Assembly (NCBI GenBank): GCA_949316235.1
Contig: OX438747.1
Coordinates: forward strand, 25,920,618 to 25,984,617
Origin: Oegoconia quadripuncta
Lineage: Eukaryota; Arthropoda; Insecta; Lepidoptera; Autostichidae
Reading direction: 5' to 3'
Length of the DNA: 64,000 nt
A program made the position numbers and the translations under genes. The notes below the pieces were generated by a model, which saw nothing but the letters and a program-made list of their open reading frames with translations, had not been told where the DNA came from and made no database searches. The first letter of the stretch is position 1. Each line of letters opens with the position of its first letter. This document shows, in pieces, positions 11,110-21,835 of this stretch.

Positions 11110-11338
11110 TTAAATAAATAAATATTTCGGACACTTACACCAATCATCTAGTCCCAAACTAAGCAATGCATGTGCTATGGATACTAGATAACGGATAAGC
11201 ATACATAAATATTTATATAAACATCCAAGACTCGGGAATAAATGGTCGTATTCATCACACAAACATTTACCCCTCGCGGGATTCGAACCCGTTGGTTTCG
11301 CTGATAGGGTCACTATCCACTACACCAATCGGTCGTCA
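11110..11338 (-). mobile_element. SINE-B, full-length with B-box deletion
   Basis: Full body from 'aatatttcggacacttac' to the head 'accaatcggtcgtc'. The region between B-box and anticodon arm has lost about 7 bp relative to the copy at 45502-45734 ('cgaacccgttgg' against 'cgaacccgcaaccgttgg'). Confidence 0.85.
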
Positions 11339-11593
11339 ATTACTACTACAATTCATTTGCTTCAGCTAAGCTACAATAGTAATATGTTGTGGGATCCTCC
11401 TTTTCAGCATAAAAATGCATGTGCCTCTGTTCCTTAACTTATAAGAAGGTAGCAAAGAATTACACGGCAATACATTAAAAATTAAATGATTATTTACTAA
11501 CTTGACTAATTATATGTATATTTTATGTATATACAGGGTGAATTTGAATTCGTGTAATTCTCCTGATTACGAACAACTGTCTGCTTACTGACG

Positions 11594-11707
11594 GTTGCTG
11601 GAAGAGATTTCTTGTAGAGATAAGCTCGCCTTTTGTATATTTTTAATGACCTGGGTTTTTGTTTTGTATAATATGTACTTGTATGCAATAGTGTTAAATA
11701 AAATAAG
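11594..11707 (+). mobile_element. LINE-U 3' end inside MITE-H
   Basis: 'gagataagctcgccttttgt' followed by a T-rich body and 'gtgttaaataaaataa' matches the LINE tail at 13355-13476. It is a 5'-truncated insertion. Confidence 0.5.
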
Positions 11708-11867
11708 GGAAAAATTGAAACGAAACGAACAGTCCAACAGTTTCCAACTGAATTCGACAATGTTTCCTAGTGGAAAGGTCCGTGGAGTCACTTCCCGAGA
11801 ATTGTTGGACTTCCATACTAAAGGTGACTTCAAATGTACTTTTAATGGGTAATCGAACGATCTGGGT

Positions 11868-12130
11868 GACGATCTGTTTGGTGAGGTGGTTAGAAACTCT
11901 GGCCACTATACCTATACCAAAAGGTCGCGGGTTCGAATCCCGCTAGGGGCATATGTTTGTATGATGAATACACACATGTGTACCCGAGTTATGGATATTT
12001 TCATTTATAATAAGTATTCAGTATAAGTATTTATTTACATAAAAAATGTAAATCAACCATCTCGTTTCCACAACACAAGCCCATACTTGCTTAAAGTGGA
12101 ACTAGATGGCAAGGATATTTATTTATTTAT
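11868..12130 (+). mobile_element. SINE-A inside MITE-H
   Basis: Head at 11868 with B-box 'ggttcgaatcccgc' at about 11930. The tail ends near 12130 where MITE-H sequence resumes. ATCGAA occurs on both sides as a possible target duplication. Confidence 0.85.
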
Positions 12131-12399
12131 CGAAATTTTTTGATCGAATTCGTCATTGGTTCCTCGGGGAAAATTGTTCGTAATCAGGAGTGACGTCACC
12201 AGTTAATTGTAATTACACGAATTCCAATTCACCCTGTATGTGCGTGACAGAGATCATTGTATTATGATAGATACGTTTATTTTTCCCGACGGCATCAGAA
12301 AGGGGGGTATATTTTTCAGATGTGTGTAAATTTCTATATTACCTCCTATACAGCCTAAAGGCTCGACCGACTTCGAAGTGCACATTGACGACACTTTTT

Positions 12400-12603
12400 T
12401 TGTTGTTTTGTTGGGTGTCGGCCAGTTTGATAAAAAAAATTGGTTCAACCATTTCGAACATATTTAGCTTCTAACACATTTGATTCAGTTAATCGATGAT
12501 ATAATTTGTTTTTCTAAAAAGACTAGTTTTGATTCGATACATTTTATGGTAAAAAATCCAATATGGCGGCCGCAATATTCAAAATCTGCTGTCGGGGGTT
12601 TTG
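12400..12603. repeat. Repeat D fragment (+) joined to repeat L fragment (-)
   Basis: 12400-12530 resembles the D middle ('accatttcgaacatatttag'). 12535-12603 is the complement of the repeat L start ('atggtaaaaaatccaatatg', ending 'tgctgtcggggg'). Confidence 0.45.
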
Positions 12604-12639
12604 TTTTTTTTTAATAGTTATATTATTATTTTAAGCTGG

Positions 12640-12830
12640 TGTATTGCTGCATTTTGTCACATGGCAGCCCTGCCTCCCACGAATCCGGTAATTGACGATA
12701 ATTTACCGAGTGGAGAGCGAGGCACGAGCGCCGCCGACAAGTTACGAGATAATGCGGGTACTTACATATAGGGAGGTATACAGCGACAGATACCGCCCTC
12801 TGACTGCGGTACCTTAGTGATATTAACAAG
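12640..12830. promoter_or_regulatory. GC-rich unique patch
   Basis: Unique segment with 'ggtaattgacgataattta' and CG-rich neighbours. No coding evidence; regulatory role is inferred. Confidence 0.25.
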
Positions 12831-13039
12831 TATAACACCAATCATGGCTGAACCCTAAATCAAGAGAATGTTGTACGATTTTTTTTGATACTTTTAATAT
12901 GCAGCAGATACTCAAGCGTCAACTTAAGGTCATCTCAATCTTGAGAACGGTTTATTAATGCGGACCTAAGTTTAAGTAGGTACCTTCCTGCTTAGAGAAT
13001 TTTCAATTTTAATAAATAACAATCCATGCATTATTTTAC

Positions 13040-13259
13040 TCTTATAGAAAGTTTGGATGTTTATTTGTTGCTTAGTGACGAAGATAATATATAAACGGGT
13101 ATGAGTAAAATTTGAATAGGAAATAGGATATTTTTATCCCGATAAAGTGACTATAAGCCTACTTAGTGTCCGCGGCAGAAATAACTGATACATACATCTA
13201 AAACGAAGATATACACAAAATCGTATTCCACACGGACGAACCCGTGGGTAAATTCTTAG
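13040..13259 (+). mobile_element. Helitron-like element F, decayed copy
   Basis: Starts near 'cttatagaaagtttggatg', contains 'tatttttatcccgataaagt', and ends with a CACGG/CCGTG hairpin (13231-13246) followed by 'ggtaaattcttag' and T. Compare the intact copy at 38112-38325. Confidence 0.55.
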
Positions 13260-13354
13260 TTTCAAAGTGAATCGTCTTTAAAACATTGTGCAAAATTGTT
13301 TTTTCAATATAAGCCACATAGGACAGACTTCTTTTTACTGTTTCGGTACGAAAA

Positions 13355-13476
13355 CCACTGAGGTGGCCTGGATGAGATCTCCCTTGGAGATAAGTTCACC
13401 TTTGTACATTATTTCTTACTGTTTGTACCTATACGTATCTTTTTTTATTTTCTGTGCAATAAAGAATAATGAAAAT
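13355..13476 (+). mobile_element. LINE-U 3' end
   Basis: 'gatgagatctcccttggag' through to 'ttctgtgcaataaagaataa'. It is a LINE-style 3' UTR ending in a polyadenylation-like AATAAAG. Related pieces lie at 11594, 43200 and 55393. Confidence 0.5.
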
Positions 13477-13562
13477 CTAGATCTTCGAATACTCAGTCTG
13501 TATTTGTGAGATAATTCTTGTTTGTGTAACACGTTTCATTCGACCATTTGTTTAAAAAAATC

Positions 13563-13612
13563 ATCTCATCATATCAGCCCCAGGAGGTCCACAACTGGAC
13601 ATAGATTGAAGC
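13563..13612 (-). mobile_element. RTE-like LINE, extreme 3' end
   Basis: The complement reads 'tatgtccagttgtggacctc' then CTGGGGCTGATATGATGA, the characteristic end of the RTE ORF and UTR. It is only a stub. Confidence 0.5.
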
Positions 13613-14189
13613 GACGAATATTAATTATACAACTTCTCTTCTGAAATCCGTGTTGTGTTGTTCGATGCAAAGCCATGTGCAGAATTTAACCCAGATGAAC
13701 CTACCGACCATATACATGGGTTTTGAGAAATAAAAAATGCTGCCCTAATTATTTGATTTATTTAAGGAAGTTGCACATATTTCTTGGAAAGTTTAGTTGA
13801 TAATAGTTGATAATGACAAGACAAAATTTTCATAAAGCCTTATTTATATTCCCATGTATTGTTCAAAGCATTTGAATAAAACCGACCGACCATATATATT
13901 GTGGGATATCAATTTCCCGCTTTTCCGGAAGTTTGTAATTTTTTTTATTATTTTTTCTGAGACACTGGGGCTATATTAAAATATAATAATCATAAAAGCA
14001 CAATTTTCTTGGAAAAAATAGTTTCAGGCTTATCTGGGAACTATCAACGATATCAAATACTTAGCATAGATAAGGTATACTTTTAGCTGAGTGAGTTGGC
14101 TCAAATTGCCCTAAATGATTACAACCATCACCCCCATAAGGCTTTGCATTACCATTCCTAACCGCCTGTATAATAATATAGTTTAATTG
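13613..14189. other. No feature seen
   Basis: AT-rich DNA, with only small direct repeats such as 'tttcttggaaa'. Nothing recognised. Confidence 0.3.
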
Positions 14190-14345
14190 CCCATCCAAGG
14201 CACGTCACAATTCCGCTTCGTTATTGGCGACAGCGACGGCGAAAGCTGCTCCCCGTCAGCCGTCACGTGTCATCGCGTGCTGTCGGACCCGCTCCTGACC
14301 TTGATTGGAAACCTGTCCGTCTCGTTGCTGAATTGGGATGTTGGT
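14190..14345. promoter_or_regulatory. GC-rich unique patch
   Basis: Contains an E-box CACGTG and CG-rich sequence, unlike the repeats around it. No protein family in any frame. Confidence 0.25.
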
Positions 14346-14744
14346 GCTCTGTTGAGGCCCTATCTCAATTGATGAGAGATGTCAGTTTTCATCGGCATGC
14401 GGCATCCCCAATTCAAAGTTCCTGAGCAATTGTGTAGATCGATAATAAGAAAGTGTAATGAATAAGCCTTAAAACATCAAATTCTTGAGGACCAGAATGT
14501 GGCCACGTGTACAGTATTATCTGTGGCATCGTAGAGGTCTTGTAGCGTACGAGTGTCGGGACACGCAGGGCAGCATAGAAGATGCCCCCATAGTTTGTGG
14601 TGTATCACTACAAATGCACCAGTTGTCTTTCATGTAGCCCCAATTGGATATGTTCTCTCGGCATCTACCGACCCCGGTATCTGCTTTACTTCGACGTTGA
14701 TAATATTGGGATATATTTCAATATTTCGTAATGTATTATAATAA

Positions 14745-15176
14745 CTCATTGGTGACCATTTGATCAATGCTAAATTGCAGAGCCTCGAACACCTTCGCAA
14801 GGTCGCCTGTCTCTCAGTCTTTTACAGGATGCACTTCGGTGAGTGTACGTTGGAATTACAGAATCTTATTCCACCATCGCCATTTCATCTTCGGACTACT
14901 AGGCGTGGGGAGGAATTCCACCCGTATGTAGTTAACATAAATACTGCTAATGCTATAGTTAATATACCGAACATTCGCACTAAGCGGTTCGACTCTTCAT
15001 TCATAATGCGAACAGCCAAGGCATGGAACTCCCTTCCGGCGTCAGTCTTTCCTGAATCCTACAACCTTGGGATCTTCAAGAGCATGGTGAATAGGCATCT
15101 ACTGAGATCGCGTGCTTCATCTTCGGCCACATCGTCACTTCCCATCAGGTGTCCAGTTAACCATAAAAAAAAGTAG
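14745..15176 (+). pseudogene. LINE-E ORF C-terminus, best copy
   Basis: A 5'-truncated non-LTR retrotransposon. The frame is open from 14745 (LIGDHLIN...) and reads SLEHLRKVACLSVFYRMHFG, then RTAKAWNSLPASVFPESYNL and NRHLLRS, ending at TAG 15174-15176 in an A-rich tail. This is the C-terminal tail after the reverse transcriptase domain, which is missing. The apparent start at 14760 is TTG and only an artefact of reading an internal fragment. Other LINE-E ends are at 5706, 21738, 25492, 41545 and 51375. No nuclease or catalytic residues remain, so the copy cannot move by itself. Confidence 0.8.
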
Positions 15177-15785
15177 TGCCAAATCACCGAGGTACTAGAA
15201 AATCTTCAATCGTTGCTTCGATCGGATCGTTGTAACCACTAGAACAAATTGAATGGGTTAGTTTCTATGTTGTCATTCCTCCGGAGTTCTTCACCCACAT
15301 ACTGAGTCTTGTATCAAATTGCCTGTCTGCCTGGAACTAAGAAAGTGGTATTGTTCCCTTGTAGTCTTCTTCCCATGACCTCTGCTGAGAAGAAGTATAA
15401 ACCAATATGGTGGAAATTCAGCAATCTTCCGTCTTTCTCCTTGTTCCTCTCTGTTTCCAAGAGATTTGTTAACATTACATGCTTTAATGTAAAGAGAAAA
15501 AACGAATTCACGAACAATATAATAGAATCAATTTGCACATGCTATCTCTTCGACGGCACTTTCAGTCAAAACCCAAGGACAAGCGCGGGTCGAGTACTTA
15601 TTACTGAACAAAATCCGCCTCGGAATGTGTTTTCTCGTATGTTTTTGTTAAGAGCAACAATAATTCTTTACATTTCCTACAATAATCATCCAGTGGGTGG
15701 AATCACTCCGGCGGTGTCTCTTTTGTTGTTGAAGATCAAGTCTCCGCATTTTATTACTACATTAATTAGGGTCACAAATTTATGA
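15177..15785. other. No convincing feature
   Basis: A 158-codon frame spans 15309-15785 but has unbiased composition and no recognisable domain. I treat it as chance. Confidence 0.25.
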
Positions 15786-16060
15786 CGGCCGCGTATTGTC
15801 AATTTAGGGAACAAATTAGAATGCAATTCCGATGTTTATCTTAGCGATCAGGCGTGGTGATGCGAGCCCTGCGCCCGCGCAGCGCCGCTATCGGCCTATC
15901 GCGCGGGACAACGTGTCCGACACTTGTTCGACAACGCATTTGCATTTTATACGCTCTCATCTCGACTCGTCAGCCGGCTGCGAGCGACGGGTCTCGGTGG
16001 CACTGATCTAGTACTTGCCGTTGGACTCTGCGGCTGAGGCGGGAAGGCAGTTGATAAATC
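15786..16060. promoter_or_regulatory. Candidate promoter or enhancer
   Basis: Unique GC-rich DNA with a perfect POU octamer ATTTGCAT at 15938-15945, then TATAC at 15948-15952 and TCAG at 15970-15973. The TATA-to-initiator spacing of about 24 bp is short, so an enhancer is as likely as a promoter. Confidence 0.3.
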
Positions 16061-16192
16061 CACCACTACTCAAAATATGTAAGAAATAGGTAGGTATATA
16101 CACTAAAGAAGGCAGAGCTAATTAGTATATTAAATACATAAAGTTATTGTAAGTATTGCTGTTTACTTGCAGATTGCACGAGATATTACTAC

Positions 16193-16560
16193 AACATTTA
16201 GAAAACCCCCGAGAGTTATGACGTCATCCAAATACATCAAACAACTGCGTGAAAAGCTGAATATATTCGAAACTGCTTTAAGCGCTTATTACACCATCCT
16301 TAATGCAGAAACTAAATTGGCATACATTGCTGGTTTAAGTAAGGATATTTGAATAACAGAACCAAGCCTCCCAGCATTGTATGCCGAATTAATCTCTGCA
16401 TTTAGGATGGTGAAATAACCTAATTTCATCAAACTTATTTAAAAAACCGCAAACAAAACGGATCACTCTTTACGAAGTACATCCCACCAAAGACAGGACA
16501 CACACAAACAAAGCGGTCAAATACACAAGACCCTTCGTTTCTCGTCGGGGCTAAAAACTA
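16193..16560 (-). repeat. Repeat D copy
   Basis: Minus-strand copy bounded by 'agaaaacccccgagag' (16199) and 'ctcgtcggggctaaaa' (16555), i.e. AACCCCCGA-type inverted ends. Contains 'atattcgaaactgcttt' in place of the usual 'atcttcgaaac'. Confidence 0.55.
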
Positions 16561-16910
16561 AAGTTGGTAGACGATTTCAATTTTCTCTGTCCCAACCAAG
16601 CGAGCTTATCTGTAGGCGCCATTGTTGCATAAAGATAACAGCAAACAGTAGGTAAGTATGCCCCACTAGGACCTTCCTCGCCGGAATCCCAATACACAAA
16701 TAGATGTATTGTGGACGGATAAACAATGACCCATAAGTTCGAAGAAAAAATTGCTTCTTCTTCCGGATTACCAACAAACAATAATCAGCTGGTTGACAAA
16801 TACTACCGATGAACGTCACAGGTGTGGTTGTGTTGTAAATAAGGGAATGTCTAACTAAGAGATAGAAGCACAGCGTCTTTTCAATACAATTCATGACTCC
16901 AATTTACTTA
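16561..16910. other. No feature seen
   Basis: Nothing recognised between repeat D and SINE-A. Confidence 0.3.
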
Positions 16911-17210
16911 TAATAATAATAATAATAAATGTCTTTGCACAAACACACAGCGCCATCTAGGCCCACAGTAAGCATCTATGCTTGTGTTACGGATACCAGA
17001 TGGTTGATAAACTACATAAATACAATGGTTGATAAACTACATAAATACATTTTTTTTGTAAATAAATACATGTATAAATGAAAAACATCCATAACTCGGG
17101 AACACAATGTCTGTATTCATCATACAAACATGTGCCCCTAGCGGGATTCGAACCCGCGACCATTTGGTATAGTAGCAGAGTTTCTAACCACTACACCAAA
17201 CAAGTCGTCA
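16911..17210 (-). mobile_element. SINE-A with internal tandem duplication
   Basis: Full-length minus-strand copy with an (AAT)n tail on the plus strand. The body segment 'ggttgataaactacataaat' is present twice in tandem (about 17001 and 17026), making this copy longer than its relatives. Confidence 0.85.
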
Positions 17211-18194
17211 AACTTATAAAATATTAGTTTGATGCACACATAAGAGAAATAAATTACTATCTTAAACGAATAGGTTGTCAAGTGGCAGTGTCCTATTGAT
17301 AAAAACTTTTTAACAAGAAAAAACAGCCGACTTCAGCCACCCAAAGTTAAAAATTACATCAAGAAATTGATGGTTTTGCATAGACTCGTTAAGGAGAAGC
17401 AAGTAAAAAAGTAATTACACTAAAACGCTCATATCACTTAATAATAGTTAATTTCTATGTTCACTGTCACAATTATTATTATTTCTAATATACGAAAAAA
17501 TATCTATCGAGCGTCAATGTAGAAAGTAAATCTACATTAACATAACTCTAAACGATGACGAAATTTTTTAGTATTTTAGCATGCTTGTCGCTAATCATTT
17601 TTGTGCGATCGCCATCGCATACCTTCTAGCTCAGTTTAGATGGGCAATTGGTGTATACCAGCTATGACCTGATGATCTTCGATATGTCATATTCATTGGT
17701 AATCATACCGACCTTCTCTACAGGTTTTCCATATAAACCCAATATTAAGAGTGCGTGTGCAAAAACTAGACAATTGGCTGAATTATGTCAAGCTATTTAT
17801 CTTAATTACAAAAAAATGCTGAACCAATTATACTGAAATTGCAATGGGATAAACTTGATGGTAACCTCTTTCATTTATAAAAAGAATCAGACGAATCAGC
17901 CGCCAATGCTCGAAGTTGTCGCTGAACATACATAAAATAAAATACATACCTACAGACGAACATGGAACCTCCTCCTTTTATAATTGACAATGGTGGGATA
18001 AAGGAGATTGCTTGTACAACTATGGAACTGATGATAGTTTTCTGTAGGATGTACAGTCTCAGATCGATAAACAATTGAAGCATAATCTCAGATCTCCACA
18101 AGAGATGCAAAACATAACAGCAATATAACAACTCGAGCCACGAAAATGGACACTTAAAAAAACTGAATACGTAATGGATGACAAATCAAGTCGA
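17211..18194. other. No clear feature
   Basis: AT-rich. 'aaacagccgacttcagcc' near 17320 resembles a common lepidopteran repeat start, too short to assign. Confidence 0.25.
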
Positions 18195-18385
18195 GCCAGT
18201 TTGTGTCTAAGAGGTTTTGCTTCGGGCCGCGACGTCAATATTTTACGAGTGACCCGTCCTGTCGCCGGCTCTCGCGGGATGGTAATGACCTCGTCTGTAC
18301 GAGTACGTGGTCGGCGTGCTTCTATTCGCTATGTAGCCACAGATTGTTGAGGAATTCATTACCACCTTTATAACAGGCGTCTCTT
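18195..18385. promoter_or_regulatory. Candidate cis-regulatory block
   Basis: GC-rich unique patch with 'ggtaatgacctcg' and 'ttttacgag' (homeodomain/Abd-B-like) and 'gaattcattaccac'. Inference from motifs. Confidence 0.3.
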
Positions 18386-18417
18386 AAATTAAATTTTTAT
18401 TTATTCAAACCTAATTT

Positions 18418-18561
18418 GACGACCGATCGGTGTAGTGGATAGTGACCATATCTGCGCAACCATCGGTTGCGGGTTCGAATCCCGCGAGAGGTGAATGTTT
18501 GTGTGATGCAAACGTACATTTATTCCTGAGTCATGGAAGTTTATTTAAATATTTATGTATG
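18418..18561 (+). mobile_element. SINE-B, 5' half of a split copy
   Basis: Head 'gacgaccgatcggtgtag', B-box 'ggttcgaatcccgc' at about 18470, body up to 'atttatgtatg'. The rest of this copy resumes at 19334 after a LINE insertion. Confidence 0.85.
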
Positions 18562-18563
18562 TT

Positions 18564-19328
18564 TATTTTATTTATTTAGGACAATAAACAATTGTACAGT
18601 AGCTTAATTTTAAGGAATAACTATAATTTTACTAATTGTACAACCAGCACCATTGTCCCCAAAGTAGCATCATAATGTTTACAGAGAAACCAAAAACATT
18701 TACAGTAGTAGAAAAAAATAAACAGTTTTTATAACTAGAATTTAGGTAAGTATGTATACAGGCAAATACTATATAAACTCTATATACAGGTATGTATACC
18801 CACAAATTTTACTTACGTACAGATTTTAACATTTGAACCACTCCTAGTATGTAGGTACGAGGAGTAGTTCAAATATTAAAATTTTCTAATTCGTCAATTA
18901 ATCTTTTTTTGTAGCCATATGATGTAAGTGAGAACATATCAATGTCAATGAAGTGGTCATTGTATGGTTTCATTATAGCTCTCAAAGGTGCACGTTCCCC
19001 TGCATTCGTTCTACACTGTCTCAGCACAAACATCCTACCGGTCATAGAATTACACGCTCGTTGCATATAATTTGGAACACGCAATTGTAATGATTCTACT
19101 AATTGGTTACAGTCAAAGTTATTGTTGCAGATGTTATATAATAACATTTGGCCGAGTAGTAGTCTTCTCTTTTTCAGCGAATGAAGCGAAAAAGTTTGTA
19201 ATAATTTGGAATAAGATGACTTTGCACGAAAACACTTATAATTAACAACTTTCAGAAATTTCCGCTGCACTCTCTCTAACTCATCATGGTATTTAGCATA
19301 ATAGGGATTCCAAATTGCAGAGGCATAT
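18564..19328 (-). pseudogene. Jockey-like LINE, 3' part, inserted in SINE-B
   Basis: The minus strand encodes a LINE ORF C-terminus starting YASAIWNPYYAKYHDELERV, then QRKFLKVVNYKCFR, KKRRLLLGQMLLYNI and LRVPNYMQRACNS, stopping at about 18869. A 300-bp AT-rich 3' UTR follows, ending in 'taaataaataaaat'. This type of segment follows the reverse transcriptase thumb in Jockey-like elements; the RT core is absent by 5' truncation. Flanks show TATGTT on both sides (18558, 19326), a likely target duplication. The frame is still open over about 150 codons, so the insertion is not very old. Confidence 0.75.
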
Positions 19329-19333
19329 GTTAA

Positions 19334-19383
19334 TCCGTTATCTAGTCTCCATAGTACAAACTTTGCTTAGTTTGGGGCTAGAT
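19334..19383 (+). mobile_element. SINE-B, 3' half of the split copy
   Basis: 'ccgttatctagtctccatag' then 'caaactttgcttagtttggg' continues the SINE-B consensus exactly where 18561 stops. Confidence 0.8.
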
Positions 19384-19563
19384 TTTTTTTTATATTGTGT
19401 GCATCTGTTATTACTGCCAACCCATCTCTGCCCAAGGGATAAAAGGTGACTAGGTAGGTACTACCTATATCATACCAGGGAATTTTTTTAACAACAAAAT
19501 AAATTTGGCTATGAAAGCCATAAAAATCACAGTTACATAACATAGGTAGTGTTATACAGATAT

Positions 19564-19700
19564 TGATAGATAGATAATTTGTTTATTTACCTCTAAGCAC
19601 ATTGCACAATTATAACAATTAGTAATACAGAACAGAAGAGTAATATAGTAGTATTACAGGAATAAAAATTCTAAAATGTCACTTATTATGTGCTGTAGGG
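19564..19700 (-). mobile_element. LINE 3' end with (TATC)n tail
   Basis: 'tgatagatagataatttgtt' at 19564 begins an AT-rich minus-strand LINE 3' UTR like the one at 4583. The upstream limit is not clear. Confidence 0.4.
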
Positions 19701-19934
19701 ACAAAATGGTTCCAACTCAGCATGGTGCTCCGCCCGCGGACGGATGGAGCGCTGGTATTCTGTTGGGACCAGTTTGAAAATATATATAAATGTCTATGTA
19801 GATGTAAATAAAGTAGTGTAAGTAATAAAGTAACAAGTGATGGCTGTAAATAAATATATTGCGAGGAATTTTATGACCTCTGTTACACCCGTGGAGCATC
19901 CACAGCTAAGTTAGGAGTTAAGTTAAGTTTGATC

Positions 19935-20325
19935 ATGTTACGTTAGTGTGTGTGTGTGTATGTATCTCTAATGCGTGATCCGATTTGAGTGCGGATTTTT
20001 TATATTAAAGACTAAAAAGGGGACAGGTTATTATTTGATGAAATTATTAGTGTGGCAGTACGCCCGTAATTTCAAAAAGTATTTGAATAGTTTCTAATAA
20101 TATGTGTGTCTGTGTGTTATGTTGTACTCTATTTTCTACTAACACTAGGGATAAGCAAATTTTATACTAACAAAAAGAATTAGAAATCTGAAATAAAAAA
20201 GATTCATTATTAAAACTATTTCGAAGATAATTAGCCTTTAACAGTTATTGGTGTATTTGGATGTTATTATAACAGAGTCTTACGAGAGTTTTCAAAATTT
20301 TCAATTTATATTTATTATAGTTAAC
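19935..20325 (+). repeat. Repeat D copy, rearranged
   Basis: (TG)n run, 'atgcgtgatccgatttgag', then 'aaaactatttcgaagataat' and 'gtgtatttggatgttatt' near the end. The middle is duplicated or rearranged. Confidence 0.5.
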
Positions 20326-20529
20326 GAGAAGGTCATACTGATAACCTGCGTGGTCTGATCGAGCGGTCACTCTCATCATCCGGATGCTATTCAAATATTT
20401 AAACGTGGAACATAAAATATTTACAGTCTTGGTTGTGATATAAAATACTCATTGATTATGACTCCGGTAGTCCATCTGTGTAATTTGGTAATCTAAATTT
20501 AGTAAAATATGAATAAACATTAATAGAAG

Positions 20530-21120
20530 TATCGGACATTAGCGTAGGAGCGGAGAGAGCGCAGCCGCGGCGATAACTTCTATTTTATTATCCATCTACA
20601 TCGATACGTATGTAACGCATGTCCAACTGGCACCACCAGCGTAACCTGACCTCATGGACCATGTGGAGCTCGTACTGCAGCGTCGGTCGGTAAGGCTGGA
20701 CGAGGGACCGCGGCGGTGTCCATAAACGAAACATAATGTAAGAGCTTGTACAGTCCCCCGCGCAGTACCACGCTAACTCATCAGCAGCGAGTGGATTTGA
20801 TAGGATCAACTTGGCGGGTACGCTGTGAGGGCGACACAGTACGGGAATGCAATAGTCCGTCAAATTATTATGGTAATGATGGTCGGAGCCGAGGGGACAG
20901 TTTCCCATCGGCGTCTGCCGCAGTCGGTTATCGAGTGACGCCTGCATTAGTGTCCCCCCTCCGCCGTCCCGGCCCCCGCGCAGCCCCCGGAGCCTGCGCC
21001 GGCGGCGCCTCGGCTCTTAGCCGCGACAAGGTTTCGGTTTTTTTGGTGAGATGTAGAAGGTAATTAATTAGAGCGCGCCCCTGTGGGAATGCGACACTTG
21101 ACTCCGCCGCGATTTGCGAT
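20530..21120. promoter_or_regulatory. Large GC-rich unique block
   Basis: About 600 bp of GC-rich unique DNA including a run of CCCCCGCGC type sequence near 20950-21010. Overlapping frames on both strands (up to 119 codons) show no domain. Possible regulatory DNA. Confidence 0.3.
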
Positions 21121-21228
21121 GATACCCCCTTGTATGGGAGACGACTTCACATTTACCTTTTAAATTTAAAAAGAGGGTGGTTTCAAGTCCCTTTTTCTGT
21201 CTGTGTGACCGTAGCTTAATAGCAACAG

Positions 21229-21412
21229 GGGTCTACTCTCTAAAGAAAACCACTTCGGACGACTCTAACTTCGGACTTTTATCTTCTGCTAAGAATTCTT
21301 TAGTAAAATAATGACGATTGGTCTATAATTGACACAGTTAACTGCAAAAGAAAAAGTCCGAACTTACGCCCATCCGAAGCTATTTTCGTTAGCGAGTAGA
21401 CACTCGCTAAAA
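21229..21412. repeat. Foldback repeat (imperfect inverted repeat)
   Basis: The left arm 'gtctactctctaaagaaaa...cttcggacttttatcttc' (21229-21288) is matched by the complement of 21343-21403 ('gtctactcgctaacgaaaat', 'agttcggactttttctttt'). Arms are about 60 bp and roughly three-quarters identical by eye, with a 55-bp spacer. Probably an old MITE. Confidence 0.5.
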
Positions 21413-21737
21413 AAAATTAACCCAGGAGATATTAACAAACCATTGCAGGACCTAAGCCTCTCCGATAGTGTAATTCGTACTTTGGCTTGAAAACTTTTCG
21501 ATGAGGTTGAATGTTCTGAGTAATGCCACAAGAAGTCTTTGTCTGATTCTCATATTACATGGTATGTGAGGTCAGGTAATGTGTTTACCTTATTTATTTA
21601 TCTATTAAAGTAAGTTAGCCGCCCGGCCTATGCAACTGGAGATTAAAGCGTTTAACGTCAGGCCCAAGCTCCTATGACAATGAATTAGATCTTGTTATGT
21701 AATCAAATTGGTTAAATTTTCCTACACATTTTTTATA
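21413..21737. other. No feature seen
   Basis: Unique sequence with a small GC-rich spot near 21615-21670. Confidence 0.25.
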
Positions 21738-21833
21738 AATGACTGGGGACGCGTTTGACCACAATCTGACCTGATGGAAAGTGACGATGAAGCACACGAT
21801 CACAGTAAATGCCTGTTCACCTTGCTTATCTAA
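21738..21833 (-). mobile_element. LINE-E 3' UTR fragment
   Basis: The complement contains the LINE-E end ('cacaatctgacctgatggaa', 'gtgacgatgaagcacacgat'). It stops where MITE-H begins at 21836. Confidence 0.65.
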
Positions 21834-21835
21834 CA

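Larger units (their letters stand above)
11532..12238. mobile_element. MITE-H, copy 2, split by two insertions
   Basis: Terminal inverted repeats 'tacagggtgaat' (11532) and 'attcaccctgta' (end 12238) extend subterminally into 'gaattcgtgtaatt' and its complement. The interior is interrupted by a LINE-U 3' end (11594-11707) and a SINE-A (11868-12130). Without them the element would be about 330 bp. Confidence 0.7.

Noticed and set aside
15309..15785. 158-codon frame
   Set aside because: No recognisable domain or repeat protein, and unbiased composition; treated as chance.
20588..21063. Overlapping frames of 105 and 119 codons on opposite strands
   Set aside because: Both lie in GC-rich DNA where stops are rare; no motif, no family, no codon preference visible.
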